IMG/VR virus record: IMGVR_UViG_3300013125_000008
Span: 1 to 54,558 of that record
DNA: 54,558 nucleotides
DNA from: a virus
Strand: one strand, 5' to 3'
In this document: positions 1 to 8,471 of the stretch, one piece after another
Numbering within the stretch: the stretch's first letter is position 1
Layout: each line of letters opens with the position of its first letter
The notes under the pieces: model-generated
What the model saw: the letters and a program-made list of their open reading frames with translations, nothing else
The model's database searches: none
What the model was told of the DNA's origin: nothing
Position numbers and translations under genes: made by a program

Positions 1-645
1 CAAGACGGTAACCTTCACCGAATTGACGGTCCTGCTGCAGAATATGCAAGCGGTACTAAATTTTGGTATCAAAATGGTAAATGCCACCGAACTGACGGAC
101 CTGCTATAGAATGGGCTAACGGTGATAAAGAATGGTATCAAAATGGTAAACTTCACCGAACTGATGGTCCCGCTGTAGAATATGCAAGCGGTACTAAATT
201 TTGGTATCAAAATGGTAAATGTCACCGAACTGACGGACCTGCTATAGAATGGGCTAACGGTAATAAAGAATGGTACGCAAACAATAATGTTATCGGTAAA
301 AGTGATAACGGATTTACTGATGAAGATTTTGAAAAATGGAAACAAGAGAATCCGAATAAATTAGAAGTTACAGCAAATCTGTTAAATAAATTAAGCTGGG
401 CAGGACAAGCGGTAATAGATAGTCAAGTTATAAAAGATTCTTTAATTAGTGATATCCGTTCAAGTGTTGATGTTATTTTATCTTTCGATAATTATAAAAA
501 TGAGTCTTTTGACGAAAATCTGCACCGGCAAACAAAATTTCATAGCTTACTTTCAGATATATATGATTATTCTGTAGCAGATTTGCGAAAAGTAATGGAA
601 ATAGTGCGTCGAGAATTACAGAAGTTACCCATTACCATTTTGTAA
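1..645 (+). CDS. MORN/YwqK-like repeat protein, 3' part
   Basis: This reading frame is open from the first base of the window and ends at TAA 643-645, so its start lies upstream. The visible 214 residues begin with four 23-residue repeats of the type NGKxHRTDGPAxE(Y/W)A(S/N)G with a closing WYQN, which resemble MORN_2/YwqK antitoxin-type repeats. A non-repetitive, mostly helical, charged tail of about 115 residues follows. Units 1 and 3, and units 2 and 4, are nearly identical, so a two-unit block was duplicated recently. Repeats of this kind usually form beta-hairpin stacks that bind other proteins or surfaces. The gene sits just upstream of the portal gene, but no function can be assigned. 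The repeat call is fairly sure; any toxin-antitoxin role would be speculation. Confidence 0.75.
   Translation, partial: QDGNLHRIDGPAAEYASGTKFWYQNGKCHRTDGPAIEWANGDKEWYQNGKLHRTDGPAVEYASGTKFWYQNGKCHRTDGPAIEWANGNKEWYANNNVIGKSDNGFTDEDFEKWKQENPNKLEVTANLLNKLSWAGQAVIDSQVIKDSLISDIRSSVDVILSFDNYKNESFDENLHRQTKFHSLLSDIYDYSVADLRKVMEIVRRELQKLPITIL
7..282 (+). repeat. Four tandem 69-base repeats (two 138-base blocks)
   Basis: The in-frame units start at 7, 76, 145 and 214, each 69 bases (23 codons) long. Units 1 and 3 differ at about five positions and units 2 and 4 at about six, while neighbouring units differ far more. The last duplication event therefore copied a 138-base pair of units. The array may continue upstream of the window. 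Confidence 0.9.
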
Positions 646-735
646 GATAGTCGAGTAATAAAGGATATTTAATTATGCTTGAGAGCAAAGTAAAGACTAT
701 CTATATTTATAATACAATGACTTTAAGGATATAGT

Positions 736-2769
736 ATGGGCTACCTAATTGGAAGCCAGTTTAAATTAGCAGAAGGTACGAATGAAGAGTTCAGGAAAGC
801 AAGAGCTTCCCAATTTAATAATTCAAGAGAACTTACTGAAGTTCCTATTGTTACTCCGCAGAGATCTACTGGAAATTTAGCAAACGCGCAAGCACGCCGG
901 CTTGTTACAGCGGGCGTTTCTGATGTTACTCGAACGGCTCCGATATTTAATGATCCTCGATATACTTCTTCTACATTATCCATCCCTACAGATGATAGAA
1001 CCCTTCATGGACTTTATAGATTTTTCGCAGAGACAGATCCGATTGTAGGCGCATCATTAAAATTATTAAGCGATTTGCCGCTTGCAGATTTGACTCTTGG
1101 ACAGTGCGAAGATTCCGGAGTTCAACAGCATTATGAAGATATGTGGGAAAGAATTAATGGCATTAAACTTTTGAGTGATATTACTCAAGAATATTACGAA
1201 ATCGGTAATGTTTATCCCTTTGGTGCTTTTAATGAAGCAGATTATATGTGGGATCAATTCGCGCTACTTAATCCTGATTACGTAAAGATTGAGAGTACGT
1301 GGATAAATGCTAAGCCTCTTATAAAACTTATTCCAGACGAAACGCTAAAAAGAGTTGTTCATACTCAAAGCCCTAGGTATATTTACGATCAGCTTCCTGA
1401 AGAGATGATACAATATGTACTATTTAATCAAGAAATTCCTCTCGAGCCTAATAATGTATTTCATGTAGCTCATGCTATGCGGCCATATGAATTAAAAGGT
1501 CGATCGCTTATAAAAAGAATTCTTAAGACGTTAATGCTGGAGGATCGATTTAATCAAGCAAATTTTGCTTTAGCTACTAGACATGCAGTACCTCTTACGA
1601 TTGTTAAAGTCGGAGATCCCGCTTCAGGATGGATACCGAAAGATGAAGAAATTAATGCTGTAAGGGATTTATTCGGAGCTTACGAGCTTGATCCAAATTT
1701 TAGTATTTTTTATCACTACGGAATAAATGTAGAGTATTATGGAAGTAATGGTAAAATGCTTCCGATTGGTCCAGAGCTTGATAGAATTTATAGATTAAAA
1801 TTTATCGGAATGGGAGTGCATGAGCAGCTTTTAGCCGGTCAGGGAGGTAGTTATAGTCAAGCTTATATTAACCTCGAAGTACAGAGGCAAAGATATCTTA
1901 ATTTACAATTAAAATTAGAAACGCTAGTTCATCAGGGCTGGTTTAAACCTGTAGCGGATTTATGCGGATTTTATCGTGTAAAGCAAGCTGTTGCTGGATA
2001 CGGCGGCGTTACTAAAAGCAAATGGGGCAGTACGATAAGTGCAAGTGAAGCGTACGCTAAGAATTTTAAATCTTTGCGGGATTTTCAAGATAATGCAGAA
2101 TTTCAAAAATTTACAATTTCTAAGACTGCAGAGAATAAAGGTACCGTCAGAGACTACGTATACCCGAAGCTTGATTGGGGAGCATTATCGGCGGCATCTG
2201 ATGAAAATTTGAAAAATTACATTAAGTGGCTTACAGATAAACGGCCGCATCTTGTAGATGATGGTACGCTTGCGCGACTTGCTAAGTTAGATAGAGATAC
2301 TCAAGAGAAAGCATATATTTCAGATCTTAGAAGAGCTCAGCAAAGAACAATTGCAATTTCAAAAGAGGGATTATTACCGTTCGTTGATAAAAAAACCGGA
2401 GGCGGCGCAGGAGATGGAGGCTTCGATCTCGGAGGATTAACCGGTGCAGATTTTAACGGCGGTACAATACCTATTGGAGATACTGCGGAATTAGGGATAG
2501 CGGAAGGGGGACCGCCGCCGTCGCCTATCGGAGAGGCCGGAGCTCCAGAAGCAGCTAATGGTAATGAACCAGCGGTAGGACTGTCATCATTATTTAATGA
2601 TCTTAGCAAAGAAGTTTATAGCTCTATTACGGAAGATGATATGTATTTTAGACGAGAAAATCATAAATTATCTACAAATCATGTAAACGTAATTAAAAAC
2701 TTAACTCCAGATCAGAAGCAAAATTTTGCTGCTATAATTAAAGAAATTGATAGAATTCAGGAAAGTTAA
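736..2769 (+). CDS. Portal protein
   Basis: This 677-residue protein is the probable portal, the dodecameric ring at one head vertex through which DNA is packaged and ejected. It has portal-like features: an acidic segment with LSDLPLADLTLG near residue 115, a clip/stem region with YYEIGNVYPFGAFNEAD, a long central segment with HAVPLTIVKVGDPASGW near residues 285-300, and a helical region rich in Q, L and Y (LEVQRQRYLNLQLKLETLVHQ) near 380-400. A Gly/Pro-rich linker at about 555-610 leads to a helical tail. AAGGA at 724-728 is a well-placed ribosome-binding site. The gene is followed by the protease-like gene after 6 bases, the usual portal-protease order. Terminase is not in the window. Confidence 0.75.
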   Translation: MGYLIGSQFKLAEGTNEEFRKARASQFNNSRELTEVPIVTPQRSTGNLANAQARRLVTAGVSDVTRTAPIFNDPRYTSSTLSIPTDDRTLHGLYRFFAETDPIVGASLKLLSDLPLADLTLGQCEDSGVQQHYEDMWERINGIKLLSDITQEYYEIGNVYPFGAFNEADYMWDQFALLNPDYVKIESTWINAKPLIKLIPDETLKRVVHTQSPRYIYDQLPEEMIQYVLFNQEIPLEPNNVFHVAHAMRPYELKGRSLIKRILKTLMLEDRFNQANFALATRHAVPLTIVKVGDPASGWIPKDEEINAVRDLFGAYELDPNFSIFYHYGINVEYYGSNGKMLPIGPELDRIYRLKFIGMGVHEQLLAGQGGSYSQAYINLEVQRQRYLNLQLKLETLVHQGWFKPVADLCGFYRVKQAVAGYGGVTKSKWGSTISASEAYAKNFKSLRDFQDNAEFQKFTISKTAENKGTVRDYVYPKLDWGALSAASDENLKNYIKWLTDKRPHLVDDGTLARLAKLDRDTQEKAYISDLRRAQQRTIAISKEGLLPFVDKKTGGGAGDGGFDLGGLTGADFNGGTIPIGDTAELGIAEGGPPPSPIGEAGAPEAANGNEPAVGLSSLFNDLSKEVYSSITEDDMYFRRENHKLSTNHVNVIKNLTPDQKQNFAAIIKEIDRIQES

Positions 2770-2775
2770 AAAAAA

Positions 2776-3783
2776 ATGATTGTAAAAGAATGTAGCCAAA
2801 TTGTAAGGTGCGTACCGTTACCAAAGCAGACATTTTCTGCTGAGCGACGAATTATACCAATAGATGATACGCATAGGTTATTGAGATTTCGCGCAATTGC
2901 AAATCTTTGTAAAGGATCGTTTAACGGAAATTACGATGGATTTCCTTATGAATATTTTGAAGACTCAACTCCTGGATATGGATATAAATCATTTATTGGC
3001 AAGCGAGCTCATCACGAGCATAACTCCGCTCTTGGCATTACCGGCTCAATCGGAGATTTGCCTGACGCGTTCTTAAATAAGTTTCTTTACCCTTCTTCGG
3101 TTCCACACAGAGATTGGAGTAAGTTAGGGGGTCGAGCAAACGCCAGTCTTCGACAATCTATTCTTGATCTGCCAGAGCAACGCGCGGGAGATATTGAAGT
3201 GTTAATGCGACTTGACACGACATTAACTAAGAATAGTTCTACAGATGCGGGTGTTCGAAAAGCGTTAGATCGAATACTGCGAGCGATTGATAATAAACAG
3301 AAATTATTTTGCTCGATGGGTACTAATGTTGAGTATTCTGTATGTTCAGCTTGTGGAACTAGCGCACGATTTGCTAAAGATTATTGCGACCATTTGCGGC
3401 ATCGTAAAGGCGCGATGATTGTAACGACAGCGAACAGTATAAGAGATTTGCTTGATAAAGATCTCCTTCGTCCCGAGTGGTTAAAGCATGTAGTAACTTC
3501 TTCTTTTGATGTAAAAGAAATTTTGAATGGTATTTCCAATAAGCCGGTTTCAGCGAGAGCTGGAGAAATAAATCATAAGCTTTCTTTTTTTGAGTTATCA
3601 ATAGTTGGAATGCCGGCGTACGCAGAAGCAGAAGTATTAGAAAAAATAGCAAGACAGCAGGATGAAGGTCATAAAGATTACATTCGTCGAATCGCTAAGA
3701 CTCTCGGAAGAGATGCTATAGTAGATCTTTACGAGATACTTCAAGAAGAAGGATTAATTTCATCAATGTGTAAGGTAGCTTAA
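2776..3783 (+). CDS. Putative prohead maturation protease with zinc-binding insert
   Basis: The 335-residue product follows the portal directly, where large phages place the protease that processes the prohead core and capsid. The sequence shows a histidine cluster (H79, H80, H82, in KRAHHEHN) followed by a Gly-rich strand, and a possible zinc site C179, C190-x2-C193 and C204-x-H206 (CSACG and YCDH). The stretch FFELSIVGMPAYAEAEVL near residues 270-290 resembles the late conserved strand of phage head-maturation proteases, where the substrate-binding sheet ends. I cannot point to a proven nucleophile, so the protease call rests on position and these local patterns. Its stop codon shares one base with the start of the next gene. 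Confidence 0.5.
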   Translation: MIVKECSQIVRCVPLPKQTFSAERRIIPIDDTHRLLRFRAIANLCKGSFNGNYDGFPYEYFEDSTPGYGYKSFIGKRAHHEHNSALGITGSIGDLPDAFLNKFLYPSSVPHRDWSKLGGRANASLRQSILDLPEQRAGDIEVLMRLDTTLTKNSSTDAGVRKALDRILRAIDNKQKLFCSMGTNVEYSVCSACGTSARFAKDYCDHLRHRKGAMIVTTANSIRDLLDKDLLRPEWLKHVVTSSFDVKEILNGISNKPVSARAGEINHKLSFFELSIVGMPAYAEAEVLEKIARQQDEGHKDYIRRIAKTLGRDAIVDLYEILQEEGLISSMCKVA

Positions 3784-4700
3784 TGAAACCGTTTAAAACT
3801 CTTTGGAAAGGTGATTGGGTAAGTGTTATATCTCCAGAAGGAGCCCCTTACGAAACTCTTCACGAGAAGGATATTATTTTATGTCTTCCTATTAAAGAAT
3901 TTGAAGACGGCCATAAAGAAGTCGGTATTAGAGAAGAGTATTGCCCGCCGTATTTTGTAAAAGATGCCGAGGGCGAAGAGCTTTATTACACTGTTCTCTC
4001 TGGAAAAATTGACGATGGTGAAACTCCAAAACAGACGTTAATAAGGGAGCTAAAAGAGGAAAGCGGAGTAGTTTTCAGTAATCCGTCAATATTAACGCTT
4101 TATGAGAATCTTCCAATCTGTAAAAGTACGACAATGAGAGGATATTGTTATATTATCTCCGGGAAAGAATTTACAGAAAAAATTCCGAAAGGAGACGGAA
4201 CAGCGAATGAAAAGAGATCAAGAACAATTTGGGTGCCGATTAAAGAGCTTTCTAGTTATTTAGAGAAACCGAATATTGACGCTTTATTGTTTAGCCTGAT
4301 AAATTATGCAGCTCTAATCGTTGCTACACAATTTATAGATCGCAGCGAAGTTACGTCTGCATTACCTGCAAGTCCGTCGCGTCCGCCTCAAAGACCGGTC
4401 GAAAAAGGTGTAGTAGTTGATATGTATGAAGTAGAATATCCGGTACCCGCTAATTCATTAAAAGAAACGGAAGCGTTAGCTGAGCATCTGGACGAGCAAA
4501 ACGATTTTATAAATCAATATTTATTTCCTTCAACTTCTACAGAAGATGTGCTAGTTACGCTTCAGCAACGCGAAGAAGATAATGCCCCGGATAAACAGAA
4601 GGCTTTACGAAATCGATCGCAACCGATCGCCAAGCAAGCGTGGAGAGAAGTGCTAAGGCAGCTAGCTCCGCGAGTTACAGCTTCTTCGGCAAGGACGTAG
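3783..4700 (+). CDS. Nudix hydrolase
   Basis: A perfect Nudix box (G-x5-E-x7-R-E-L-x-E-E-x-G-V) runs from G74 to V96, so the protein should cleave a nucleoside diphosphate linked to another group, with Mg2+ or Mn2+ bound by the box glutamates. The Nudix fold occupies roughly residues 10-185. A charged, Pro-containing extension of about 110 residues follows, with no recognised domain. Its ATG overlaps the previous stop by one base, so it is translated with the protease-like gene. A Nudix enzyme inside a head-assembly operon is unusual. Possible substrates include ADP-ribose, NAD(H), dinucleoside polyphosphates or damaged nucleotides, and the sequence alone does not decide among them. Confidence 0.9.
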   Translation: MKPFKTLWKGDWVSVISPEGAPYETLHEKDIILCLPIKEFEDGHKEVGIREEYCPPYFVKDAEGEELYYTVLSGKIDDGETPKQTLIRELKEESGVVFSNPSILTLYENLPICKSTTMRGYCYIISGKEFTEKIPKGDGTANEKRSRTIWVPIKELSSYLEKPNIDALLFSLINYAALIVATQFIDRSEVTSALPASPSRPPQRPVEKGVVVDMYEVEYPVPANSLKETEALAEHLDEQNDFINQYLFPSTSTEDVLVTLQQREEDNAPDKQKALRNRSQPIAKQAWREVLRQLAPRVTASSART

Positions 4701-4726
4701 AATTTAAATTTGTTAGAGGAAAGTCA

Positions 4727-6694
4727 ATGAGCGTAAATTTTAAATCTGTAGTTAATAAGACGCTGGAAAATACTATTTTTGAAAATTACGTAACTATAAT
4801 AGTAGATTTAGACAAAACGCTTTGGGACTGTACTTCTGTAGACGGCAGCGAGATCGGAGCTTTTGAGACAGAATCTCCGTACGAGCTTAAAGCCCCTTCT
4901 GTAATTATTGATATAAAAGGCAATATTATTCGGCTACAAGACGGCGTGCGAGATGTTTTAAAAACTTTAGATGCCGCCAATAAGAATGTCGGTATTGTAA
5001 GTAGTGGAGAAAAGCTTGTAGATTTAGCTAACAGACTTGGTTTACCTTTCGAGGCGCAACCTTCTGTAATGCTTTTAAAAAAATTCGATATTTTTCAGTA
5101 TTTTAATTACGATATAATACTTAAGGCTTTTGCTGATAAAGGAAAATACGTAAGATCTAAAGGAAAAACGTTATTTATTGATGATAATCAAGAGCAATTA
5201 GATTCGGTAATTCGACATGCAGAAGAAAATAATTTAGATCTTGATGTTCTTTCAAGGACGGCTTTTAAGAATTGGAAAGAGTTATTAGAAGGGCGCAAGC
5301 GGCAAAGTAAGTTAAGCTGGGCGCTTTCTGCCGTACCTACTGCCGATTTTGACGACAATTTAGCATTATCAAAACTAAAACATTATAATCTTTATTTTAT
5401 TAATTACGTACGTTGTAGAGACGGTCATCCTTACTGGAATGTGCTTTTGTATAAAGATTTTGAAGGGGAAGCTTTTGATTTATCCGCAGTCGATAAACTT
5501 TTAATAGTAAAAACAAGAATTTTTAGTAAGGCTGAAGCAGAGCAATTAGCTAAAGCTGCTGCATGGTCGGATACATCCAGAGGAGCGTACGTGGTTAGTT
5601 ATAGTGCTAAGACTATAACTTCAGCTACTGCAGGACAGGCGCAAGCTTTGTTTATTTGTTTTTATGTTCCTGATGTTATTAAAGGCCGGTTAGGAGCTAT
5701 TAAAGATTTAGAAGATAATCTGCACGTTACTCTATTGTATTATCCAGATGCTAAAATTACAGACGATCAACTTGAAGAATTAAAACAGGCAATAGCAAAG
5801 TTTTATGAACATTGCGAATTGAGTATAAAATGTTCTTTTACGGGAATTGCTGAATTTGATAGTAAAGATACTCCAGTAGTCGCGTTAGTTAATATGACGA
5901 ACGGCGCAGAATTTCGAACTCGATTAAAAGAAATTGTAGCTTCAGTGATAACTTTAAAAGAGAGCGATTATGATTTTATTCCTCATGTGACACTTTCTTA
6001 TACTTCACAGAAGATTGATTCTGGAATACTAAAGGATATTAATTGGATTCCTGAACATATCGGAATGAATGTTAATAAAGATAATTATTTTAGTTATAGT
6101 AAATCTGGGAAAGTAATCGACGGAAAAAATGAGGAAAGTATTCGAGTTGCGCAGAAAGGGGTAAGCGGTACTGAGATAAAGAAAATATCTTTTAAGAAAT
6201 TAGCGTTAGATAAAGAATATTGGCTTACTTATATTCCGCAATACGTTAGATCTGCCGTTAAAGGCGGCTTAGCTACAGGACTTGGAAATAAAGATAATTT
6301 AGCTAAAGACGCAATTGATCGATTACTTTTAGAAATTCCGGATAGTATTAAGCAAGAGAGGGAATTTATATCGATATTCAATGATGCTATTGAAAAATTA
6401 GAAGCAGACGGTTATGGAGATTATTTTGCTCCCCGTTCTCTTAGTTTTAATACTCCGCCTTCTGACGATGCCGGAGATCAAGCAGTTAATCAATTTGGAG
6501 AAGCAATTGATGAAGATAGCGGCGAGATAAATTTTAATATCTATACGTCTCCAGAAACTTCGATATATCAATCTCCTTATCAAAAAGAAAGATCTATAGA
6601 TACACTTTTAGATCAGTTACACGAAGCTTTAGTCATCGGGGATTACGAGACGGCAACTCAGCTTAAAGTAGAAATAAAAAAGCTTTCTAGCTAA
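4727..6694 (+). CDS. HAD phosphatase fused to 2H (LigT-like) phosphoesterase
   Basis: The product has 655 residues from ATG 4727, which is preceded by AGAGGA. An upstream ATG at 4640 would overlap the Nudix gene by 61 bases and lacks such a site. Residues 20-185 form a HAD phosphatase of the MDP-1 type: motif I VDLDKTLWD (D27, D29), a Ser motif near S92-S93, and the acidic motif FIDDN (D152, D153). Residues about 305-430 hold two H-x-T-L motifs, HVTLLYY (H333) and HVTLSYT (H420), which define 2H phosphoesterases acting on 2',3'-cyclic phosphate or 2'-5' linkages. The remaining 220 residues are unassigned. The combination suggests end-healing of RNA or removal of a nucleotide signal, which is an inference. 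Confidence 0.8.
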   Translation: MSVNFKSVVNKTLENTIFENYVTIIVDLDKTLWDCTSVDGSEIGAFETESPYELKAPSVIIDIKGNIIRLQDGVRDVLKTLDAANKNVGIVSSGEKLVDLANRLGLPFEAQPSVMLLKKFDIFQYFNYDIILKAFADKGKYVRSKGKTLFIDDNQEQLDSVIRHAEENNLDLDVLSRTAFKNWKELLEGRKRQSKLSWALSAVPTADFDDNLALSKLKHYNLYFINYVRCRDGHPYWNVLLYKDFEGEAFDLSAVDKLLIVKTRIFSKAEAEQLAKAAAWSDTSRGAYVVSYSAKTITSATAGQAQALFICFYVPDVIKGRLGAIKDLEDNLHVTLLYYPDAKITDDQLEELKQAIAKFYEHCELSIKCSFTGIAEFDSKDTPVVALVNMTNGAEFRTRLKEIVASVITLKESDYDFIPHVTLSYTSQKIDSGILKDINWIPEHIGMNVNKDNYFSYSKSGKVIDGKNEESIRVAQKGVSGTEIKKISFKKLALDKEYWLTYIPQYVRSAVKGGLATGLGNKDNLAKDAIDRLLLEIPDSIKQEREFISIFNDAIEKLEADGYGDYFAPRSLSFNTPPSDDAGDQAVNQFGEAIDEDSGEINFNIYTSPETSIYQSPYQKERSIDTLLDQLHEALVIGDYETATQLKVEIKKLSS

Positions 6695-6728
6695 TATTTA
6701 TAAAATAGAAAATTAAGGATAAGAGAAA

Positions 6729-6971
6729 ATGAAAACTAATTGGAGAAGAGTATTAAGCGGACTTCTTGAGAAAGATGAATTTAAGCCTTATAAAGGAACG
6801 GACGGCATAACTTTACCAAATAGAGCTGAATATACCGGTGATAAGTTTCCGGGTTCTGGAGATCCAGCGAAAATAGAATTAAATGCCTGGCATAACGAAA
6901 ATCACGAAGGGCAAGAATTGCGAAATAAAGAACACAATTCAAAAAGTTCTCCATTATTAAATGTTAAGTAA
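6729..6971 (+). CDS. Small head-region protein with TGDK-P-SG-P-AWH motif
   Basis: This 80-residue hydrophilic protein has no recognised family. It starts with NWRRVLSG, a segment also found as SWRRVLSG inside the next protein. Residues 36-55 carry TGDKFPGSGDPAKIELNAWH, closely matched by TGDKWPASGNPVDAEQSAWH in the scaffold-like protein starting at 8505. AAGGATAAGAG precedes the ATG. The shared segments suggest a common binding partner during head assembly, which is an inference. The last codons overlap an alternative upstream start of the next gene. Confidence 0.6.
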   Translation: MKTNWRRVLSGLLEKDEFKPYKGTDGITLPNRAEYTGDKFPGSGDPAKIELNAWHNENHEGQELRNKEHNSKSSPLLNVK

Positions 6972-6984
6972 AAAGGAATGTAAG

Positions 6985-8127
6985 ATGAAATTTTCATTTA
7001 AAAATTTATTTAAATCTTCAATGGATGATAATATTGTAACAGAGCCTGGAGAAAGCTTTATACCTACATCGAATGGGTACCAAACTCCAGATGATATTGT
7101 GTCAGATCTTACTTATAGAAATTATGCGTATAATAGAGATATTTCTCCAGACATTACCCCTGAAAGGTGGGAAAAAATTTATGGTCCTGTAACACAAGCT
7201 ATGGAGAAACGTTATCAGAAAGAAAAGGCAGCAGGCGCTACATTTTCATCAATGTATTATCCGCCAGAAGGTGTAAATAAAATTTATAAACGTTCTTGGC
7301 GACGTGTCCTAAGCGGTGTTGATTTTAAGCAAAAACCTGATGGTACCGTGGAGATTGATGTTTTTAAAAATGTTCCCGAGACTCCCGAATATTTTGATGC
7401 AGAAGATACGAATTCTGCAGCGCCGGCTAGTAGTAATCCGCCGCAAAGTACTAATCAAAAAGCGGCAGCTACTATTCCGAATGATGAAGATTTAAAATTT
7501 GCACTTGCCTCTCTTCCGCAAGATGCTATCGAAGTGCTTAAGCGGTATTTTGTTGAAAATCTTCCATCTTCAATGCCGTTACAAGAATTGCAAGAATTAT
7601 CAGAATCTGATGCGGCTGTTAAGGTTATTTTATCTACAATCGAAACTTCACTTGCATTACCGTCTGCAAAAGAGAGATTGCGTAAATTATTTTATCAGCA
7701 ATATCCAAGCGTTTCAAATGATACTGTAGCCAATTGGAGAAATACGCTAGAAACACTCGCGGATTTAAATTTTAAGCAGAAAACAGACGGTACGGTAGAA
7801 ATTCATAGTGATATTGAAGTAAATGATGATACAGCACAGCCAATTCCCGCGGCAAATACCGTGGCTAAACCGGTGTCTCCCGCTCCGCAAGAAGCTAATG
7901 AACAAGCGGTTTCTACTTCTTCTCGATCGCTCTCTCCAAAAGAGTGGGTGATTAAAAAACAAGGCAATTTAGTTCTTAAAGGACGTGAATGCGCTGACGC
8001 TTGCGGAATTGTAATCGAGAAAGCCGGCAAAGTAGTTGATTTTGAACGAATTCTAAAGAACGGACATTCTTGGAGAGAACTTATTAACCAAGCTGTATGG
8101 GAAGAAAGATTTCAGTCTGTAAAGTAA
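6985..8127 (+). CDS. Hypothetical head-region protein with repeated FKQK-DGTVEI element
   Basis: The start chosen is ATG 6985, preceded by AAAAGGA with a suitable spacer; the earlier in-frame ATG at 6961 lies inside the previous gene. The 380-residue product has no recognised domain. It contains SWRRVLSG followed by DFKQKPDGTVEID near residues 110-130, and the related NFKQKTDGTVEIH near residues 263-275, so a short element is duplicated. Between and after these are Ala/Pro-rich, probably disordered linkers (about 148-168 and 285-315). The C-terminus, from KEWVIKK onward, looks like a small folded domain. Its place between the portal-protease genes and the capsid genes suggests a minor head or core protein. 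Confidence 0.6.
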   Translation: MKFSFKNLFKSSMDDNIVTEPGESFIPTSNGYQTPDDIVSDLTYRNYAYNRDISPDITPERWEKIYGPVTQAMEKRYQKEKAAGATFSSMYYPPEGVNKIYKRSWRRVLSGVDFKQKPDGTVEIDVFKNVPETPEYFDAEDTNSAAPASSNPPQSTNQKAAATIPNDEDLKFALASLPQDAIEVLKRYFVENLPSSMPLQELQELSESDAAVKVILSTIETSLALPSAKERLRKLFYQQYPSVSNDTVANWRNTLETLADLNFKQKTDGTVEIHSDIEVNDDTAQPIPAANTVAKPVSPAPQEANEQAVSTSSRSLSPKEWVIKKQGNLVLKGRECADACGIVIEKAGKVVDFERILKNGHSWRELINQAVWEERFQSVK

Positions 8128-8151
8128 TTTTAGTTAGTAGAAAAGAATTTA

Positions 8152-8367
8152 ATGAGTCTTAATTTTGATAAATTTGAAGAAGAGTTTAAGAAACTCAATT
8201 TTGAAGATTTCGCTGTGCCGGATAAGCCTTTCGGGCTTAGAACAGCGTTTGAAAATCGTTGTATAGAGATTACCACTTCATTACAAAAACGTTTAGCTAA
8301 ATCACAGAAAGCACTCCTGGAGCAGGAATTGCAAGTTTTACAAGCGGCTCTCAAAGAGATTTCTTGA
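8152..8367 (+). CDS. Small helical hypothetical protein
   Basis: The 71-residue product is acidic at its N-terminus (FDKFEEEFKKLNFEDF) and strongly helical at its C-terminus, with a heptad-like run of Leu from about residue 45 (LQKRLAKSQKALLEQELQVL) that could form a coiled coil. No family is recognised. The ribosome-binding site is weak (GAAAAGAA). It is the last gene before the promoter at 8388-8416 and so probably ends the upstream transcription unit. A role as a small assembly or scaffold-associated factor would fit its position but is not shown. Confidence 0.55.
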   Translation: MSLNFDKFEEEFKKLNFEDFAVPDKPFGLRTAFENRCIEITTSLQKRLAKSQKALLEQELQVLQAALKEIS

Positions 8368-8387
8368 CTCCTCAAATCTGACACCCC

Positions 8388-8416
8388 TTGAATTTTTAGT
8401 TTCTCTCTGATATACT
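8388..8416 (+). promoter_or_regulatory. Sigma-70-type promoter ahead of the scaffold and capsid genes
   Basis: TTGAAT at 8388-8393 and TATACT at 8411-8416 are separated by 17 bases, close to the sigma-70 consensus. The site lies in the 137-base intergenic stretch between 8367 and 8505, the first real gap of the head operon. It would give an mRNA leader of about 80 bases in front of the scaffold-like gene. Extra transcription of scaffold and capsid genes would make sense. The call rests on sequence only. Confidence 0.5.
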
Positions 8417-8471
8417 TCTAATAAATTTAATACTCTCTAGCGATGTGCTAAGAGATAAGCTTAATTCTAGA

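Noticed and set aside
679-713. A perfect TATAAT at 708-713 upstream of the portal gene.
   Set aside because: The nearest TTGAGA lies 23 bases upstream, too far for a normal promoter, and no other -35-like hexamer is at the right distance.
675-734. A 19-codon ORF just upstream of the portal gene, with AAAGG before its ATG.
   Set aside because: It is very short, has no distinctive sequence, and ends one base before the portal start. It may be a leader peptide, but nothing beyond spacing supports it.
3783-4700. Nudix gene read as an mRNA-decapping or MutT-type repair enzyme.
   Set aside because: The Nudix box alone does not fix the substrate, and no subfamily-specific residues were recognised, so only the general class is given.
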